A DNA stretch of 64,000 bases from Kordiimonadaceae bacterium. GTDB taxonomy: Bacteria > Pseudomonadota > Alphaproteobacteria > Sphingomonadales > Emcibacteraceae. The notes beneath the pieces were generated by a model, which had not been told where the DNA came from, did no database searches, and saw nothing but the letters and a program-made list of their open reading frames with translations. Every line of letters starts with the position of its first letter. The stretch's first letter is position 1. The stretch spans positions 1-64,000 of the forward strand of contig JABGYD010000026.1 in assembly GCA_018675425.1 (NCBI GenBank), given 5' to 3'. Below, one piece after another: positions 27,290 through 36,810 of the stretch. A program made the translations under genes and the position numbers.

Positions 27290-28273
27290 ATGTTAAAACC
27301 TCTTGAAGTACTGATCAGTGTTGATACGTCTTTTTCATTAGGTGAGGGTGCTAAAAAACCTTTTGAATATAATCCTATTGGAACGCGTTCCGTAATATGT
27401 GATGGAAATGGACTTGAGTTTGTCCTTGATGCGTTAGACAGGTTTCAAATTAATGCTAGTTTTTTTATTGAAACTGCAAATAAATCATACTTTGGTGACG
27501 AACCAATGGGCAATATCGTTAAGAAAATTTTATTTGCAGGACAAGACACCCAGCTACTGGTCGACCCTAGCTGGTGCCATTTTGAACAAAGTGGCAACTA
27601 TTCTGCCAATGATAGCTGTGCTGGCCGTGATTTTATAGAACTTAGAAAAATTCTTGAAAAATCATCAAGAACTTTTAAAAAATGGAACCATAAAAAACCA
27701 CAAGTTATACGGGCCGTTAATGGCCAGGTTGATCAGATATTCTACAAAACAATTTATGATATTGGTATTTATATGAGTTCCAGTGTTGGACTAGAAATGT
27801 ATATCCCGCATGGCAAAGAAATGTTGTTATATACTGGGCGTTCTAAAATAGCTGATATTATGGAGGTTCCATTATTCACATATAAGGACAAAGATATTAT
27901 GGGTGGCTATCCGTCCAAGACGCTTCAAATAGCAACATCTTCTTGGAAAGAAATGTTATACATTCTTAAAAAAGCTCGTAAAATGGAGGTTGAGAGTATT
28001 GTTCTTTTAACAAAACCCTCCGATTATATAAAGAAAAAAACTCCTGATTATTCTATAATTACTCGAAACAGGGTCAATCAAGAACGTTTATTAAAATTAT
28101 GTAGTTTTATTAATGAAAATGATCAAGATTTTGTAGCTGTGGACTTTTCAATGAAAGCAGACGAATGGACCAAAAGCGAGTCTTCTAATATTAGAAAATT
28201 TAAGGTTCCCACACGTTTTCGAAATGGTCGAAAAATTGAAAATTTAATCAATAATCTATTTTGGAAGTTTTAA
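27290..28273 (+). CDS. Polysaccharide-deacetylase-like protein with lost His motif
   Basis: 327 aa, similar to the WalW-type polysaccharide deacetylase (NodB-fold) family. Matching parts are EVLISVDTSFSLGEG, NASFFIETANKSYFGDEPM, and the strand before the active site. In the family the zinc motif reads roughly AGHDVQLHLHPxW; here it is AGQDTQLLVDPSW, so all three histidines are replaced. It is therefore probably not a working metal deacetylase, or it uses another site. A good GAGGA site precedes the ATG. It stands alone between the MFS gene and petABC. No signal peptide. Confidence 0.7.
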   Translation: MLKPLEVLISVDTSFSLGEGAKKPFEYNPIGTRSVICDGNGLEFVLDALDRFQINASFFIETANKSYFGDEPMGNIVKKILFAGQDTQLLVDPSWCHFEQSGNYSANDSCAGRDFIELRKILEKSSRTFKKWNHKKPQVIRAVNGQVDQIFYKTIYDIGIYMSSSVGLEMYIPHGKEMLLYTGRSKIADIMEVPLFTYKDKDIMGGYPSKTLQIATSSWKEMLYILKKARKMEVESIVLLTKPSDYIKKKTPDYSIITRNRVNQERLLKLCSFINENDQDFVAVDFSMKADEWTKSESSNIRKFKVPTRFRNGRKIENLINNLFWKF

Positions 28274-28426
28274 AAGCTCAAAATTTTATGATGTTTTATA
28301 TTGGTTTATAGCGGCTAAACATAGGAATTAAAGCCACCATAGTTTTAATGCAAAATAATTAATCATATTAATACATATTTTTATCGAAAATCATTGCAAA
28401 ATTTAGATAATATATGTAAATAAGTG

Positions 28427-28441
28427 TCGCATACTATGCGA
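28427..28441. repeat. Short perfect inverted repeat upstream of petABC
   Basis: TCGCAT-act-ATGCGA, two perfect 6-bp arms about 100 bases before the petA start. It could be an operator or a leader hairpin. No known regulator site (for example FNR TTGAT-N4-ATCAA) matches it. Confidence 0.35.
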
Positions 28442-28540
28442 TGAGTTACTGTGTTAAAATTAACTTTTGTTTTAAGTTCAAATACATGAAAATTCGTTAT
28501 TCGTTAATTAACTTATAAGAACCGTTTACGAGGCTTACTA

Positions 28541-29062
28541 ATGACTACAAATAATGACGTCGCTGAAGAAAGACGAAATTTTCTTTATATTGCTACTGGT
28601 GCAGCCGGAGCAATTGCTGCTGGTGCTGCTGTATGGCCTCTAATAAATCAAATGAACCCATCAAAGGATGTTTTAGCGCTTTCCTCCATTGAGGTTAATT
28701 TAACTAATATTCCTGAAGGACAAAGTGCCGTATTTCTATGGCGCGGTAATCCTATTTTTATACGCCATCGGACTGCTTTAGAAATTGCTGAAGCTCAGGC
28801 CTCTGATACTGCAGATGACCTAATTGACCCTGAAGCAGACGCCGATCGAGTACAACGTCCTGAATGGCTTGTGATGAGTGGAGTTTGCACCCACCTTGGC
28901 TGTGTTCCTCTTGATCAACAAGGAGATTTTGGAGGTTGGTTTTGTCCTTGTCACGGATCTCACTATGATATCTCTGGGCGAATTCGCAAGGGTCCTGCTC
29001 CCACTAACTTACCAATTGTCGAATATGTTTTCTTAGACAACACAACAATTAGGATAGGATAG
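28541..29062 (+). CDS. petA: Ubiquinol-cytochrome c reductase Rieske iron-sulfur subunit
   Basis: 173 aa. A TAT signal-anchor ([20 protein letters not shown]) holds the protein in the membrane. The 2Fe-2S site is formed by CTHLGCVP and CPCHGSHYD, the two Cys-His pairs. It passes electrons from ubiquinol to cytochrome c1 in complex III. The last residues ([14 protein letters not shown]) are typical. First gene of a tight petABC operon, 8 bases before petB. Confidence 0.97.
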   Translation: MTTNNDVAEERRNFLYIATGAAGAIAAGAAVWPLINQMNPSKDVLALSSIEVNLTNIPEGQSAVFLWRGNPIFIRHRTALEIAEAQASDTADDLIDPEADADRVQRPEWLVMSGVCTHLGCVPLDQQGDFGGWFCPCHGSHYDISGRIRKGPAPTNLPIVEYVFLDNTTIRIG

Positions 29063-29070
29063 GAAATAAA

Positions 29071-30333
29071 ATGTCTTCAGATAAAAAATACGTACCGTCC
29101 AGCCCGACAGCCAAATGGGTAGAAGACCGTTTACCCCTGATGGGTTTGATTTACAGTTCTCTTGGTTCTGGCTTTAGTGCACCTCGTAATCTAAACTACA
29201 TGTGGAATTTTGGTGTTCTTGCTGGCTTTATGTTAGTGGTGCAGATTGTGACCGGCATAGTTTTGGCGATGCATTATGTCCCCCATATTGATTTTGCTTT
29301 TGATAGTGTTCAACACATTAGACGGGATGTTAACTATGGCTGGTTGCTTCAAGCAATTCACGCAAATGGTGCATCAATGTTTTTCATGGTGGTTTATGTT
29401 CATATATTAAGAGGCTTTTATTTTGGTTCCTATAAGTCACCACGTGAGATTCTATGGTTTTTGGGAATTATTATTTACCTAATAATGATGGCAACGGGCT
29501 TTATGGGCTATGTGCTTCCTTGGGGTCAAATGAGTTTTTGGGGCGCAAAGGTTATAACTAATTTGTTTAGCGCTTTCGACTTTATCCCGTTTATCGGTGA
29601 TGGGATTGTAGAGTGGCTTTGGGGCGGCTTTGCTGTTGGCCAACCAACTTTGAACCGTTTCTACTCACTTCATTATCTGCTGCCATTTGTACTTGTTGGT
29701 GTAGTAATCTTGCACATATGGGCACTACATATCCCGGGTTCAACAAACCCGCTTGGAATAGATGCTGACGGGCCCTACGATAAAATACCTTTTCACCCTT
29801 ACTACACCGCTAAAGATGCCTTTGGACTTGGTGTGTTTGTAATTTTCTATTCTATTTTTGTCTTTTACATGCCAGATTTTCTTGGACACCCAGATAATTA
29901 TATAAAGGCAGATCCACTCATAACTCCAGCTCATATTGTTCCTGAATGGTATTACCTCCCATTCTACGCAATCCTACGCGCCATCCCTGATAAGCTTCTT
30001 GGGGTGATAGCAATGTTTTCGTCTATTTTGATACTTTTTGCTTTGCCTTGGCTTGATGGTGCACGTATTAGGTCTATGAGGTTCCGTCCTCTTTCGCAAT
30101 TTTTCTTCTGGATTTTCGTAGTTAATACATTGTTCCTAGGTTACCTTGGCCAACTTTCTCCTGACGATATCTTAGTTTTCGGTTGGACTGCACTAACTTT
30201 CGCACAGATTTCAACCTTTATTTACTTTGCACATTTCCTATTGATTATCCCGTTAGTTAGCAGAATGGAAACAACTAAATCAGTTCCAATCAGTATTGCT
30301 GCTGCAGTACTTGATGCAAATAAGAAGGTCTAA
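29071..30333 (+). CDS. petB: Cytochrome b subunit of the bc1 complex
   Basis: 420 aa, eight membrane helices. Heme-binding histidines are visible in [15 protein letters not shown] and [10 protein letters not shown], and in [10 protein letters not shown] and ILHIWALHI. The Qo-site motif PEWY appears as VPEWYYLPF. It carries the low- and high-potential b hemes and both quinone sites. It is separate from cytochrome c1 here, not a fused fbcH-type gene. Confidence 0.97.
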   Translation: MSSDKKYVPSSPTAKWVEDRLPLMGLIYSSLGSGFSAPRNLNYMWNFGVLAGFMLVVQIVTGIVLAMHYVPHIDFAFDSVQHIRRDVNYGWLLQAIHANGASMFFMVVYVHILRGFYFGSYKSPREILWFLGIIIYLIMMATGFMGYVLPWGQMSFWGAKVITNLFSAFDFIPFIGDGIVEWLWGGFAVGQPTLNRFYSLHYLLPFVLVGVVILHIWALHIPGSTNPLGIDADGPYDKIPFHPYYTAKDAFGLGVFVIFYSIFVFYMPDFLGHPDNYIKADPLITPAHIVPEWYYLPFYAILRAIPDKLLGVIAMFSSILILFALPWLDGARIRSMRFRPLSQFFFWIFVVNTLFLGYLGQLSPDDILVFGWTALTFAQISTFIYFAHFLLIIPLVSRMETTKSVPISIAAAVLDANKKV

Positions 30334-30338
30334 CGCTA

Positions 30339-31187
30339 ATGAATAAAAATATCGCAATTAAAGGCCTTTTGGCTTCAATGATAACATTATTGTTATTTAT
30401 TAATAACGCAAATGCTGCAGGTGATGCAAAGCACCCAGAACGCAACAATTATTCTTCTGCTGGTGTATTTGGTAAATTTGATATTCCATCGATACAGCGT
30501 GGATTCCAAGTTTATGTGGAAGTTTGTGCAGCCTGCCATTCCATGGACCTTGTTGCTTTCAGGGCTCTGGGAGATATAGGCTATAATGAAGATGAAGTTA
30601 AAGCAATAGCAGCTGAGTATGAATATGAAGATCTTCTTGACGAAGATGGAGAGCTTATGTTTCGCACTGGTATTCCAGCTGATTACTTTCCCTCGCCTTT
30701 TATAAATGATAAACAAGCCCGCTCTGCTAACGGTGGTGCGTTACCGCCAGATTTTTCTACTCTTGTTAAGGCCAGAGAACACCTCTCATTTTTCCCGTGG
30801 GCGAGCACTTACGGCGAAGATTATATTGTGGCGCTGATGACAGGATACCAAGAAGAGGTGCCTTCAACCGCACCCGAAGGCTTTGAGCTAGCAAGCGGTC
30901 TTTATTATAATGACTATTATGAGGGTAATGCAATTGCAATGGCCCCTCCATTATTTGATGATATGGTAGAATATGCAGACGGCACACCAGCCACCATGCA
31001 CCAAATGGGGTATGACGTGGCCAACTTTATGTCGTGGGCATCTGACCCAACTATGCAAGAACGTAAAGAAATGGGTCTTGTGGTAATGTTATATATGATA
31101 GTTTTTGTCACTCTTCTCTATTTTACAAATAAACGGATTTGGAGAAAAGTAAAAAAGGGTGAGGATATTGATCCTACTAAACTTTAA
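30339..31187 (+). CDS. petC: Cytochrome c1
   Basis: 282 aa. Sec signal (LASMITLLLFINNANAAG) then the heme-c motif CAACH (Cys63, Cys66, His67). The axial Met lies in TMHQMGYDVANFMSWASDP. A C-terminal membrane anchor (GLVVMLYMIVFVTLLYF) and a basic tail end the protein. An acidic insert (EYEYEDLLDEDGELMF) follows the heme site. It is the last gene of petABC and is followed by a hairpin terminator. Confidence 0.97.
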   Translation: MNKNIAIKGLLASMITLLLFINNANAAGDAKHPERNNYSSAGVFGKFDIPSIQRGFQVYVEVCAACHSMDLVAFRALGDIGYNEDEVKAIAAEYEYEDLLDEDGELMFRTGIPADYFPSPFINDKQARSANGGALPPDFSTLVKAREHLSFFPWASTYGEDYIVALMTGYQEEVPSTAPEGFELASGLYYNDYYEGNAIAMAPPLFDDMVEYADGTPATMHQMGYDVANFMSWASDPTMQERKEMGLVVMLYMIVFVTLLYFTNKRIWRKVKKGEDIDPTKL

Positions 31188-31219
31188 TTATTGTTTTTAA
31201 TTTATATATAGTTTTTAAT

Positions 31220-31250
31220 ATAAGGGCTGCCTTCCAGGTGGCCCTTATTT
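31220..31250 (+). terminator. Rho-independent terminator after petABC
   Basis: A 12-bp stem (ATAAGGGCTGCC against GGTGGCCCTTAT, two G-U pairs) with a 5-base loop is followed by TTTAATTT. It lies 32 bases after the petC stop. Confidence 0.8.
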
Positions 31251-31347
31251 AATTTATTGCTTGCTTAAAAGATTTTGGAATCTAAAGGTCTTTTATATAT
31301 GTGTTGATTAATCAACTTATTATTGAGTTAAAAACTTAGGAGTTCTA

Positions 31348-32223
31348 ATGACAAAAGTTTTAGGTATTATAGGAGGCAGTGGCATTTATGAAATTAGTGA
31401 CATTGAACATGGACAGTGGATTAACATAGAAAGCCCCTTTGGTTCCCCTTCGGACGAACTATTTATTGGTGAAGTTGATGGTTTAAAAATAGTTTTTTTA
31501 CCTCGACATGGTAGAGACCATACACATAGTCCTTCTAGTATTAACTATCGTGCTAACATCGATGCGTTAAAAAGGGTGGGGGTTACAGATATAATTAGTA
31601 TAGGTGCATGTGGTAGTCTGAGAAATGAAATAGCACCTGGTGATTTTGTATTAGTTGATCAATTTATTGATAGAACTGTTTCTCGTGAAAAAACTTTTTT
31701 TAACGATGGTGCTGTTGCACACGTTTCAGTTGCAAAGCCAACATGTACAAAGTTAGGGGAAATAGTTTTAAAAGCAAGTCAATGTCTTGATGTAAAAATG
31801 CACAATGGTGGAACCTATCTTGCTATGGAAGGCCCCCAATTTTCAACCCTAGCCGAATCTAATATTTATAGGTCATGGCGTTGCGATATAATAGGTATGA
31901 CTGGTATGCCTGAGGCCAAGTTAGCCAGGGAGGCTGAAATTTGTTATGTTACTGTATCAATGGTAACTGACTTTGATAGTTGGCACCCTGAGCACGGTGA
32001 GGTTGATGTTAAAAAAATAATAAAAGTGCTTGGTGAAAACTCATTAAATGGTTTTAATTTAATAAAAAAAATAATACCCCTTTTAAAAAGCTCTTTAAAC
32101 CGTCATCCTTGTATTCAAGGTTGCGATAAAGCCCTTGAAAATGCATACTTAACTAGAGGAGATCTCTCTATTTCCAATAAAGAAAAACTCTCAGCAGTTG
32201 CCGCGAGAATACTAAGTAGATGA
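31348..32223 (+). CDS. mtnP: S-methyl-5'-thioadenosine phosphorylase
   Basis: 291 aa PNP-family phosphorylase. Starts VLGIIGGSGIYEI; phosphate contacts in PRHGRDHTHSPSSINYRAN; purine-site stretch GGTYLAMEGPQFSTLAES and IIGMTGMPEAKLAREAEICY. It splits methylthioadenosine, made in polyamine synthesis, to adenine and 5-methylthioribose-1-phosphate. An AGGAG site precedes the ATG. mtnP behind petABC is a recurring alphaproteobacterial neighbourhood. Confidence 0.94.
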   Translation: MTKVLGIIGGSGIYEISDIEHGQWINIESPFGSPSDELFIGEVDGLKIVFLPRHGRDHTHSPSSINYRANIDALKRVGVTDIISIGACGSLRNEIAPGDFVLVDQFIDRTVSREKTFFNDGAVAHVSVAKPTCTKLGEIVLKASQCLDVKMHNGGTYLAMEGPQFSTLAESNIYRSWRCDIIGMTGMPEAKLAREAEICYVTVSMVTDFDSWHPEHGEVDVKKIIKVLGENSLNGFNLIKKIIPLLKSSLNRHPCIQGCDKALENAYLTRGDLSISNKEKLSAVAARILSR

Positions 32224-32361
32224 GCTGGTTAAAAATTATATATGGATAATTCCAGACTTTCCAAAAGTTGGTACTTTTATCGCAATTTAATTATTTTATT
32301 TGAAAGATGAAATTAACTTCTCATAACTGATTGGGACTGTTGTTTCGTGGTACAATTATAA

Positions 32362-32473
32362 AGGAATTAATAGGGTCCCGTGTAAAGAGGCTCGAGGGAG
32401 AGTTGTTTATAATAAACCTCCAAGAACTTGCTGGCACAAATTTATTGGAGGGAAGGGCCCATAATGTATTTTT
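32362..32473 (+). ncRNA. Candidate structured small RNA, family not recognised
   Basis: An extended -10 element (TGGTACAAT, -10 hexamer at 32351-32356) precedes about 110 bases closed by GGGTCCC (32373-32379) against GGGCCC (32455-32460), then TTTTT at 32469-32473. Inside, the CTCC/CCTCC segment near 32417-32423 can pair either upstream (GGAG...GTTTA-TAA-TAAAC-CTCC) or downstream (CCTCCAA with TTGGAGG). It lies between mtnP and ychF, which face each other. It does not match SRP RNA, tmRNA or RNase P as I know them, and a 6S assignment is not supported. Promoter, closing stem and T-run are seen; that it is an RNA gene is inferred. Confidence 0.4.
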
Positions 32474-32499
32474 ACTTACAGAACATTAATTACTTAATT

Positions 32500-33603
32500 T
32501 TAATTTGCAAACCTGAAATGTAATATATCTCCATCAGCTACAACATACTCTTTGCCCTCAAGGCGCATTTTACCCACGTCCTTAACTCCTGCCTCTCCAT
32601 TAAATTCCACAAATTCATCAAAAGATGTAGTTTCTGCGCGAATAAAGCCTGCCTCAAAGTCTGTATGTATCACACCCGCTGCTTGCGGAGCCTTGGTATC
32701 CTGAGTAACAGTCCACGCACGAGCTTCTTTTGGACCAACAGTAAAATAAGTAATTAAGTGAAGGAGGTCATATCCAGCTCTAATCACTCTACCAAGACCT
32801 GTCTCACCTAAACCAAGATCAGCTAAAAACTCCTTTTGTTCATCGGGATCATCGAGTTGTGCAATTTCTTCTTCTAATGATGCGCAAATAAGTACAACCG
32901 TCGCGTTTTCGATAGCGGCTTTTTCTTTAACTCTATTTGTAAGTTCATTACCATTTACTGTATCATCTTCGTTTACATTACAGACGTAAAGGACTGGTTT
33001 TGTAGTGATAAGTTGAAGGTTATCGAGGGTACATTGTTCATCTTCGTCCGCAGCCATAATATTGCGTGCAGGATGGCCATCTTCAAGTATTGCAAGACAA
33101 CGATCAACCATATCTGCAATAACTTTAGCTTCTTTGTCTTGACCTCTAATTCGTCTCTCAAGCCCAGCCTTTCTTTTTTCTAGACTTTCTAAGTCTGATA
33201 ACATTAGTTCCGTTTCAACAGTTTCAGCATCAGAAATGGGGTCGATTACACCTTCCACATGGGTAATGTCATCATCTTCAAAGCATCTAACTACATGGAT
33301 AATAGCATCAACTTCTCGAATATTACCAAGAAATTGGTTGCCAAGGCCTTCACCTTTTGAAGCTCCACGTACAAGCCCAGCTATGTCTACAAAAGATAGT
33401 TGTGTGGGGATTATTTCTTTCGAACCTGCAATACTAGCAAGTTTATTTAGGCGAACGTCAGGTACTGGAACCTGACCTACATTAGGTTCAATAGTGCAAA
33501 ATGGATAATTGGCCGCAGCCGCCTGAGCCGTGTTTGTAAGAGCATTAAAAAGGGTCGACTTCCCCACATTAGGAAGCCCAACAATACCACACTTAAAACC
33601 CAT
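32500..33603 (-). CDS. ychF: Ribosome-binding ATPase/GTPase YchF (OLA1 family)
   Basis: 367 aa. P-loop GLPNVGKSTLFNAL at residues 8-21, DIAGLVRGASKGEGLGNQFL, and the atypical specificity region YVCNVNEDD in place of NKxD, which favours ATP. The C-terminal TGS domain ends EYVVADGDILHFRFAN. It binds the ribosome and acts in translation and stress responses. Start overlaps the pth stop (TAATG), a conserved alphaproteobacterial pair. Confidence 0.96.
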   Translation of the reverse strand: MGFKCGIVGLPNVGKSTLFNALTNTAQAAAANYPFCTIEPNVGQVPVPDVRLNKLASIAGSKEIIPTQLSFVDIAGLVRGASKGEGLGNQFLGNIREVDAIIHVVRCFEDDDITHVEGVIDPISDAETVETELMLSDLESLEKRKAGLERRIRGQDKEAKVIADMVDRCLAILEDGHPARNIMAADEDEQCTLDNLQLITTKPVLYVCNVNEDDTVNGNELTNRVKEKAAIENATVVLICASLEEEIAQLDDPDEQKEFLADLGLGETGLGRVIRAGYDLLHLITYFTVGPKEARAWTVTQDTKAPQAAGVIHTDFEAGFIRAETTSFDEFVEFNGEAGVKDVGKMRLEGKEYVVADGDILHFRFAN

Positions 33604-34193
33604 TACTTGATTTCCTTTTTCTCATTTGGTTTTAAAAGTAGCCCAATTTCATTTAGAAACAAAACACCATTACCACTAACTAATTTAATAGCTGCTTTTC
33701 CAACAGCACGTAGTAAAGGTTCTAGCCACAATTTATCTTCTTTATAAAAATCACCGAGCACATGCCCAGTTACTTTATTCTTATCTCCCGGATGTCCAAT
33801 ACCAACTCGAATTTTATTGTAATTATTATCAATAAATTGATCAATACTGCGCAAACCATTATGACCAGCATTACCGCCACCAGTTTTAAATTTTATTTTT
33901 CCAACATCAAGGTCTAATTCATCGTAAAATACAAACACATTTTTAGAGGGTATTTTAAAAAAATTTGTTACTTCTGAAACAGATTTTCCAGATAAATTCA
34001 TAAATGTTAGAGGTTTTAGTATAAAGATTTTTTGTGAACCAATTTTACCCTCATAAAGGGCGCCATTAAATTTCATTTTTGGTGCGGGAAAATTATGACG
34101 GAGGATAATCTCATCCACCGTCATAAATCCAATATTATGCCGATTGTTAACGTATTTAATACCAGGATTACCCAGACCGACGAAAAGCAACAT
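33603..34193 (-). CDS. pth: Peptidyl-tRNA hydrolase
   Basis: 196 aa. GLGNPGIKYVNNRHNIGF places the catalytic His at residue 19; FMNLSGKSV and YDELDLDVGKIKFKTGGGNAGHNGLRSI supply the tRNA and substrate-binding Asn and Asp residues. It releases peptides from prematurely dropped peptidyl-tRNA. Between rplY and ychF in one operon. Confidence 0.96.
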   Translation of the reverse strand: MLLFVGLGNPGIKYVNNRHNIGFMTVDEIILRHNFPAPKMKFNGALYEGKIGSQKIFILKPLTFMNLSGKSVSEVTNFFKIPSKNVFVFYDELDLDVGKIKFKTGGGNAGHNGLRSIDQFIDNNYNKIRVGIGHPGDKNKVTGHVLGDFYKEDKLWLEPLLRAVGKAAIKLVSGNGVLFLNEIGLLLKPNEKKEIK

Positions 34194-34214
34194 GCATTAT
34201 CCTTTTAATAAGGC

Positions 34215-34886
34215 TTATTTTTCCTCAGGTTTTTGTGAAGTTGCTTCAACTTCTACACTTTGTTCCTCACCATCGCCCTCAACATCATCTGCAGCATCTT
34301 CATCTTCTTCGTCAGATTTTAGTCCGCTTGGTGTTGCTATTGTTGCGATTGTAAAGTCACGATCATCAATTAATGGTGTAACACCTTTTGGAAGTGCCAC
34401 ATCAGAAATATGAATACTGTCACCTAATTCAAGTCCCGTGAGATCAATTTCTATAGCTTCTGGAATATTATTCGCAGGGCAATTAAGTTCAAGTTCATAA
34501 CGCACAGCGTTAATAATACCGCCTTGTTTTAATCCGGGGCATTCTTCTTCATTTAAGAAATTAATTGAAACATTAATTGCGATTATAGCATCTTGCGCTA
34601 AACGAAGAAAGTCAACATGAAGGGGCCAATCAGTAACAGGATGAAATTGTACGTCACGTGGAAGCACCATTTCTTTCTTGCCTTCAACTTCGATATCATA
34701 AGTGGTGCTTAAAAAACCACCTGTGTTCAAAAGTTTCATAATAGAAACATGATCAACAGTAATCATTGTAACATCTTTTTTTGCGCCATATACGACTGCC
34801 GGAATTAGGCCGTCCCTACGTATTGCACGAGAGGACCCCTTACCCGCTTTAGTGCGCATTTCTGCTTTAATAACTGTATTAGCCAT
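34215..34886 (-). CDS. rplY: Ribosomal protein L25 (general stress protein Ctc form)
   Basis: 223 aa from the ATG at 34886. The track start at 34901 would use the ATG inside the GGAGAA ribosome site itself. N-terminal 5S-rRNA-binding domain (AEMRTKAGKGSSRAIRRDG, AVVYGAKKD) is followed by the TL5/Ctc beta domain (DIEVEGKKEMVLPRDVQFHP) and an acidic tail (SDEEDEDAADDVEGDGEEQ). It binds loop E of 5S rRNA in the large subunit. A structured leader lies upstream. Confidence 0.93.
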   Translation of the reverse strand: MANTVIKAEMRTKAGKGSSRAIRRDGLIPAVVYGAKKDVTMITVDHVSIMKLLNTGGFLSTTYDIEVEGKKEMVLPRDVQFHPVTDWPLHVDFLRLAQDAIIAINVSINFLNEEECPGLKQGGIINAVRYELELNCPANNIPEAIEIDLTGLELGDSIHISDVALPKGVTPLIDDRDFTIATIATPSGLKSDEEDEDAADDVEGDGEEQSVEVEATSQKPEEK

Positions 34887-34914
34887 TAGTTTATTCTCCA
34901 TAAATTAAATACAT

Positions 34915-34975
34915 GATATTTACCTCCAGGGGTGCAAATATCAAAGAGGCATACCAGTGATGCGGTATAACCTCT
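34915..34975 (-). promoter_or_regulatory. Structured leader upstream of rplY
   Basis: Two hairpins lie in the 137-base gap between prs and rplY, about 30-90 bases before the rplY start. One pairs GATATTT with AAATATC (34936-34942 and 34915-34921) and extends through ACC/GGT. The other pairs AGAGG...ATACC with GGTAT...CCTCT (34945-34975). There is no T-run, so they are not simple terminators. An autoregulatory leader for L25, as known in gammaproteobacteria, is an inference. Confidence 0.4.
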
Positions 34976-35038
34976 ATGAGCAGCGCTTTTAGCGTGTAAC
35001 TAAAGATTATTCAATGATTATTTTAACTTTTTGTACAA

Positions 35039-35974
35039 TTATGAAAACAATACAGAAACAGAACTTTCTTCGTGTATTCTTCTAATGGCTTTAGCAAAAA
35101 GAGGGGCGATACTTATCTGAATAATTTTTTCACAATTCTTTACCGCTTCAGTTTCACAAATAGAGTCAGTTGTTATTACATGCTCGAGTGGTGAATCATT
35201 TATTCTTTTTATAGCCGGCCCAGAGAAGACACCATGTGAAACATAGGCACTTGTAGATTTCGCACCCTTTTTGATAAGGGTAGCTGCTGCAGTACAAAGT
35301 GTTCCAGCACTGTCCACTATATCATCTACAAAGATGCAATGATAATCCTTAACATCTCCAATAACATTCATTACTTCTGACATGCCGGCTTTTTCCCTTC
35401 GCTTATCGATAATAGCTAGTGGAACATCTATTCTACTGGCATATGCCCTAGCACGAACAACACCGCCGACATCAGGCGACACAACCATCACTTTTTCATA
35501 ATTTTTATATCTATTTTTAATATCATTTACTAAGACTGGGGATGCAAATAAATTATCAGTAGGAATGTCAAAAAAGCCCTGAATTTGACCAGCATGAAGA
35601 TCCATTGTAAGAACTTTATCAGCACCTGCAGTAGTTATAAGATTGGCTACTAATTTAGCCGTAATAGGGGTTCGAGGACCAGGTTTACGATCTTGTCTGG
35701 CATATCCAAAGTATGGAATTACTGCCACTATACGTTGAGCTGAAGCGCGTTTTAATGCGTCAATAACAATAAGAAGTTCCATGACGTTATCGTTTGTTGG
35801 TTTAGCTGTTGGTTGGATTACATAAACATCTTCACCACGGACATTTTCTTGAATTTCAACCCAGATTTCTTGGTCAGAAAATCTCTTAATATTTGCTTTT
35901 GTAAGCTCCATACCAAGATGGGTGGCAATTGATTCTGCCAATGGAATATTACTATTACCTGAAATGATTTTCAT
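35039..35974 (-). CDS. prs: Ribose-phosphate pyrophosphokinase
   Basis: 311 aa, normal length for class I PRPP synthetase. [16 protein letters not shown] start, flexible-loop [22 protein letters not shown] site, and the PRPP-binding loop [18 protein letters not shown]. It makes PRPP from ribose-5-phosphate and ATP for nucleotide, His and Trp synthesis. First gene of the prs-rplY-pth-ychF run. Confidence 0.97.
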   Translation of the reverse strand: MKIISGNSNIPLAESIATHLGMELTKANIKRFSDQEIWVEIQENVRGEDVYVIQPTAKPTNDNVMELLIVIDALKRASAQRIVAVIPYFGYARQDRKPGPRTPITAKLVANLITTAGADKVLTMDLHAGQIQGFFDIPTDNLFASPVLVNDIKNRYKNYEKVMVVSPDVGGVVRARAYASRIDVPLAIIDKRREKAGMSEVMNVIGDVKDYHCIFVDDIVDSAGTLCTAAATLIKKGAKSTSAYVSHGVFSGPAIKRINDSPLEHVITTDSICETEAVKNCEKIIQISIAPLFAKAIRRIHEESSVSVLFS

Positions 35975-36062
35975 CTTCTAAATGTCCCCTGACTAAAATT
36001 TTCAGCATGTTTTTCTTATACAGTTATTTATTAAAAAAGCGAATATGAATTTTGAAAAAATA

Positions 36063-36809
36063 TTAAGTTTGTAAAATTATTGATATTTGACGTCCATAAT
36101 CCTTTTCATTAAGGTGAGTTTTTCTTCTATAACTAAAATAATTGTTTGCTATCGGATACGTATCTATACTTAATGCCTCAATCTTGGTGACCCCATTTTC
36201 AAAAAGTTTATCAAAAAGATAATTTTCAAGATCAAATAAATAATAATTTAATTTTTGGCTTTTTTTAAAATAAGAATCATTCTTTATTATATCATAAAGT
36301 TCAGGACCAACCTCATAACTAAATTTTGAAATACAAGGGCCAATTGCAGCCAATATATCTAATTTGTTTGCTCCAATTTCACACATTTTATTAATAGTGT
36401 TTTCAATTATTCCAGTTTTTGCGCCTCTCCAACCTGCATGCGCAGCCCCTATAATGCCAGCTTTGGGGTCAACAAGAAGTATCGGGGCACAATCCGCTGT
36501 GACCACGGAAAGGGCAATATTTTTTTTATTAGTAACAATAGCATCGGCCTTAATAATACCTTTATCATAATCATATAAATGAACATTATTACTGTGTGTC
36601 TGTTCAACTTCAATAAGCTTAGCCTTAGGATGAAGATTATTTAGGGCAATTATACGATTTTTATAGACATTCACTGGTTTGTCTAAAGATGTAGTACCAC
36701 AATTCAAGCTTCCATATAGTTTACTGGAAACGCCACCCAAGCGATTAAAAAATCCATGGGTAACGGAACTATAATCGCTTAAAAGTTTGGCAGACGTAAA
36801 GTTCTTCAT
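36063..36809 (-). CDS. pgeF: Peptidoglycan editing factor PgeF (YfiH, laccase-like Cu/Zn fold)
   Basis: 248 aa. Conserved metal residues are visible in VEQTHSNNVHLYD, VVTADCAPILLVD and IIGAAHAGWRGAKTGIIENT. The family was called polyphenol oxidase and is now linked to removal of misincorporated L-Ser from peptidoglycan precursors in E. coli; purine nucleoside phosphorylase activity is also reported for relatives. It follows the MidA gene with one base between. Confidence 0.92.
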   Translation of the reverse strand: MKNFTSAKLLSDYSSVTHGFFNRLGGVSSKLYGSLNCGTTSLDKPVNVYKNRIIALNNLHPKAKLIEVEQTHSNNVHLYDYDKGIIKADAIVTNKKNIALSVVTADCAPILLVDPKAGIIGAAHAGWRGAKTGIIENTINKMCEIGANKLDILAAIGPCISKFSYEVGPELYDIIKNDSYFKKSQKLNYYLFDLENYLFDKLFENGVTKIEALSIDTYPIANNYFSYRRKTHLNEKDYGRQISIILQT

Positions 36810-36810
36810 T

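Noticed and set aside
32362-32473. Assignment of the structured RNA to 6S, SRP or tmRNA
   Set aside because: The SRP tetraloop motif, the tmRNA ends and the 6S length and bulge layout are not seen, so only a generic ncRNA call is made.
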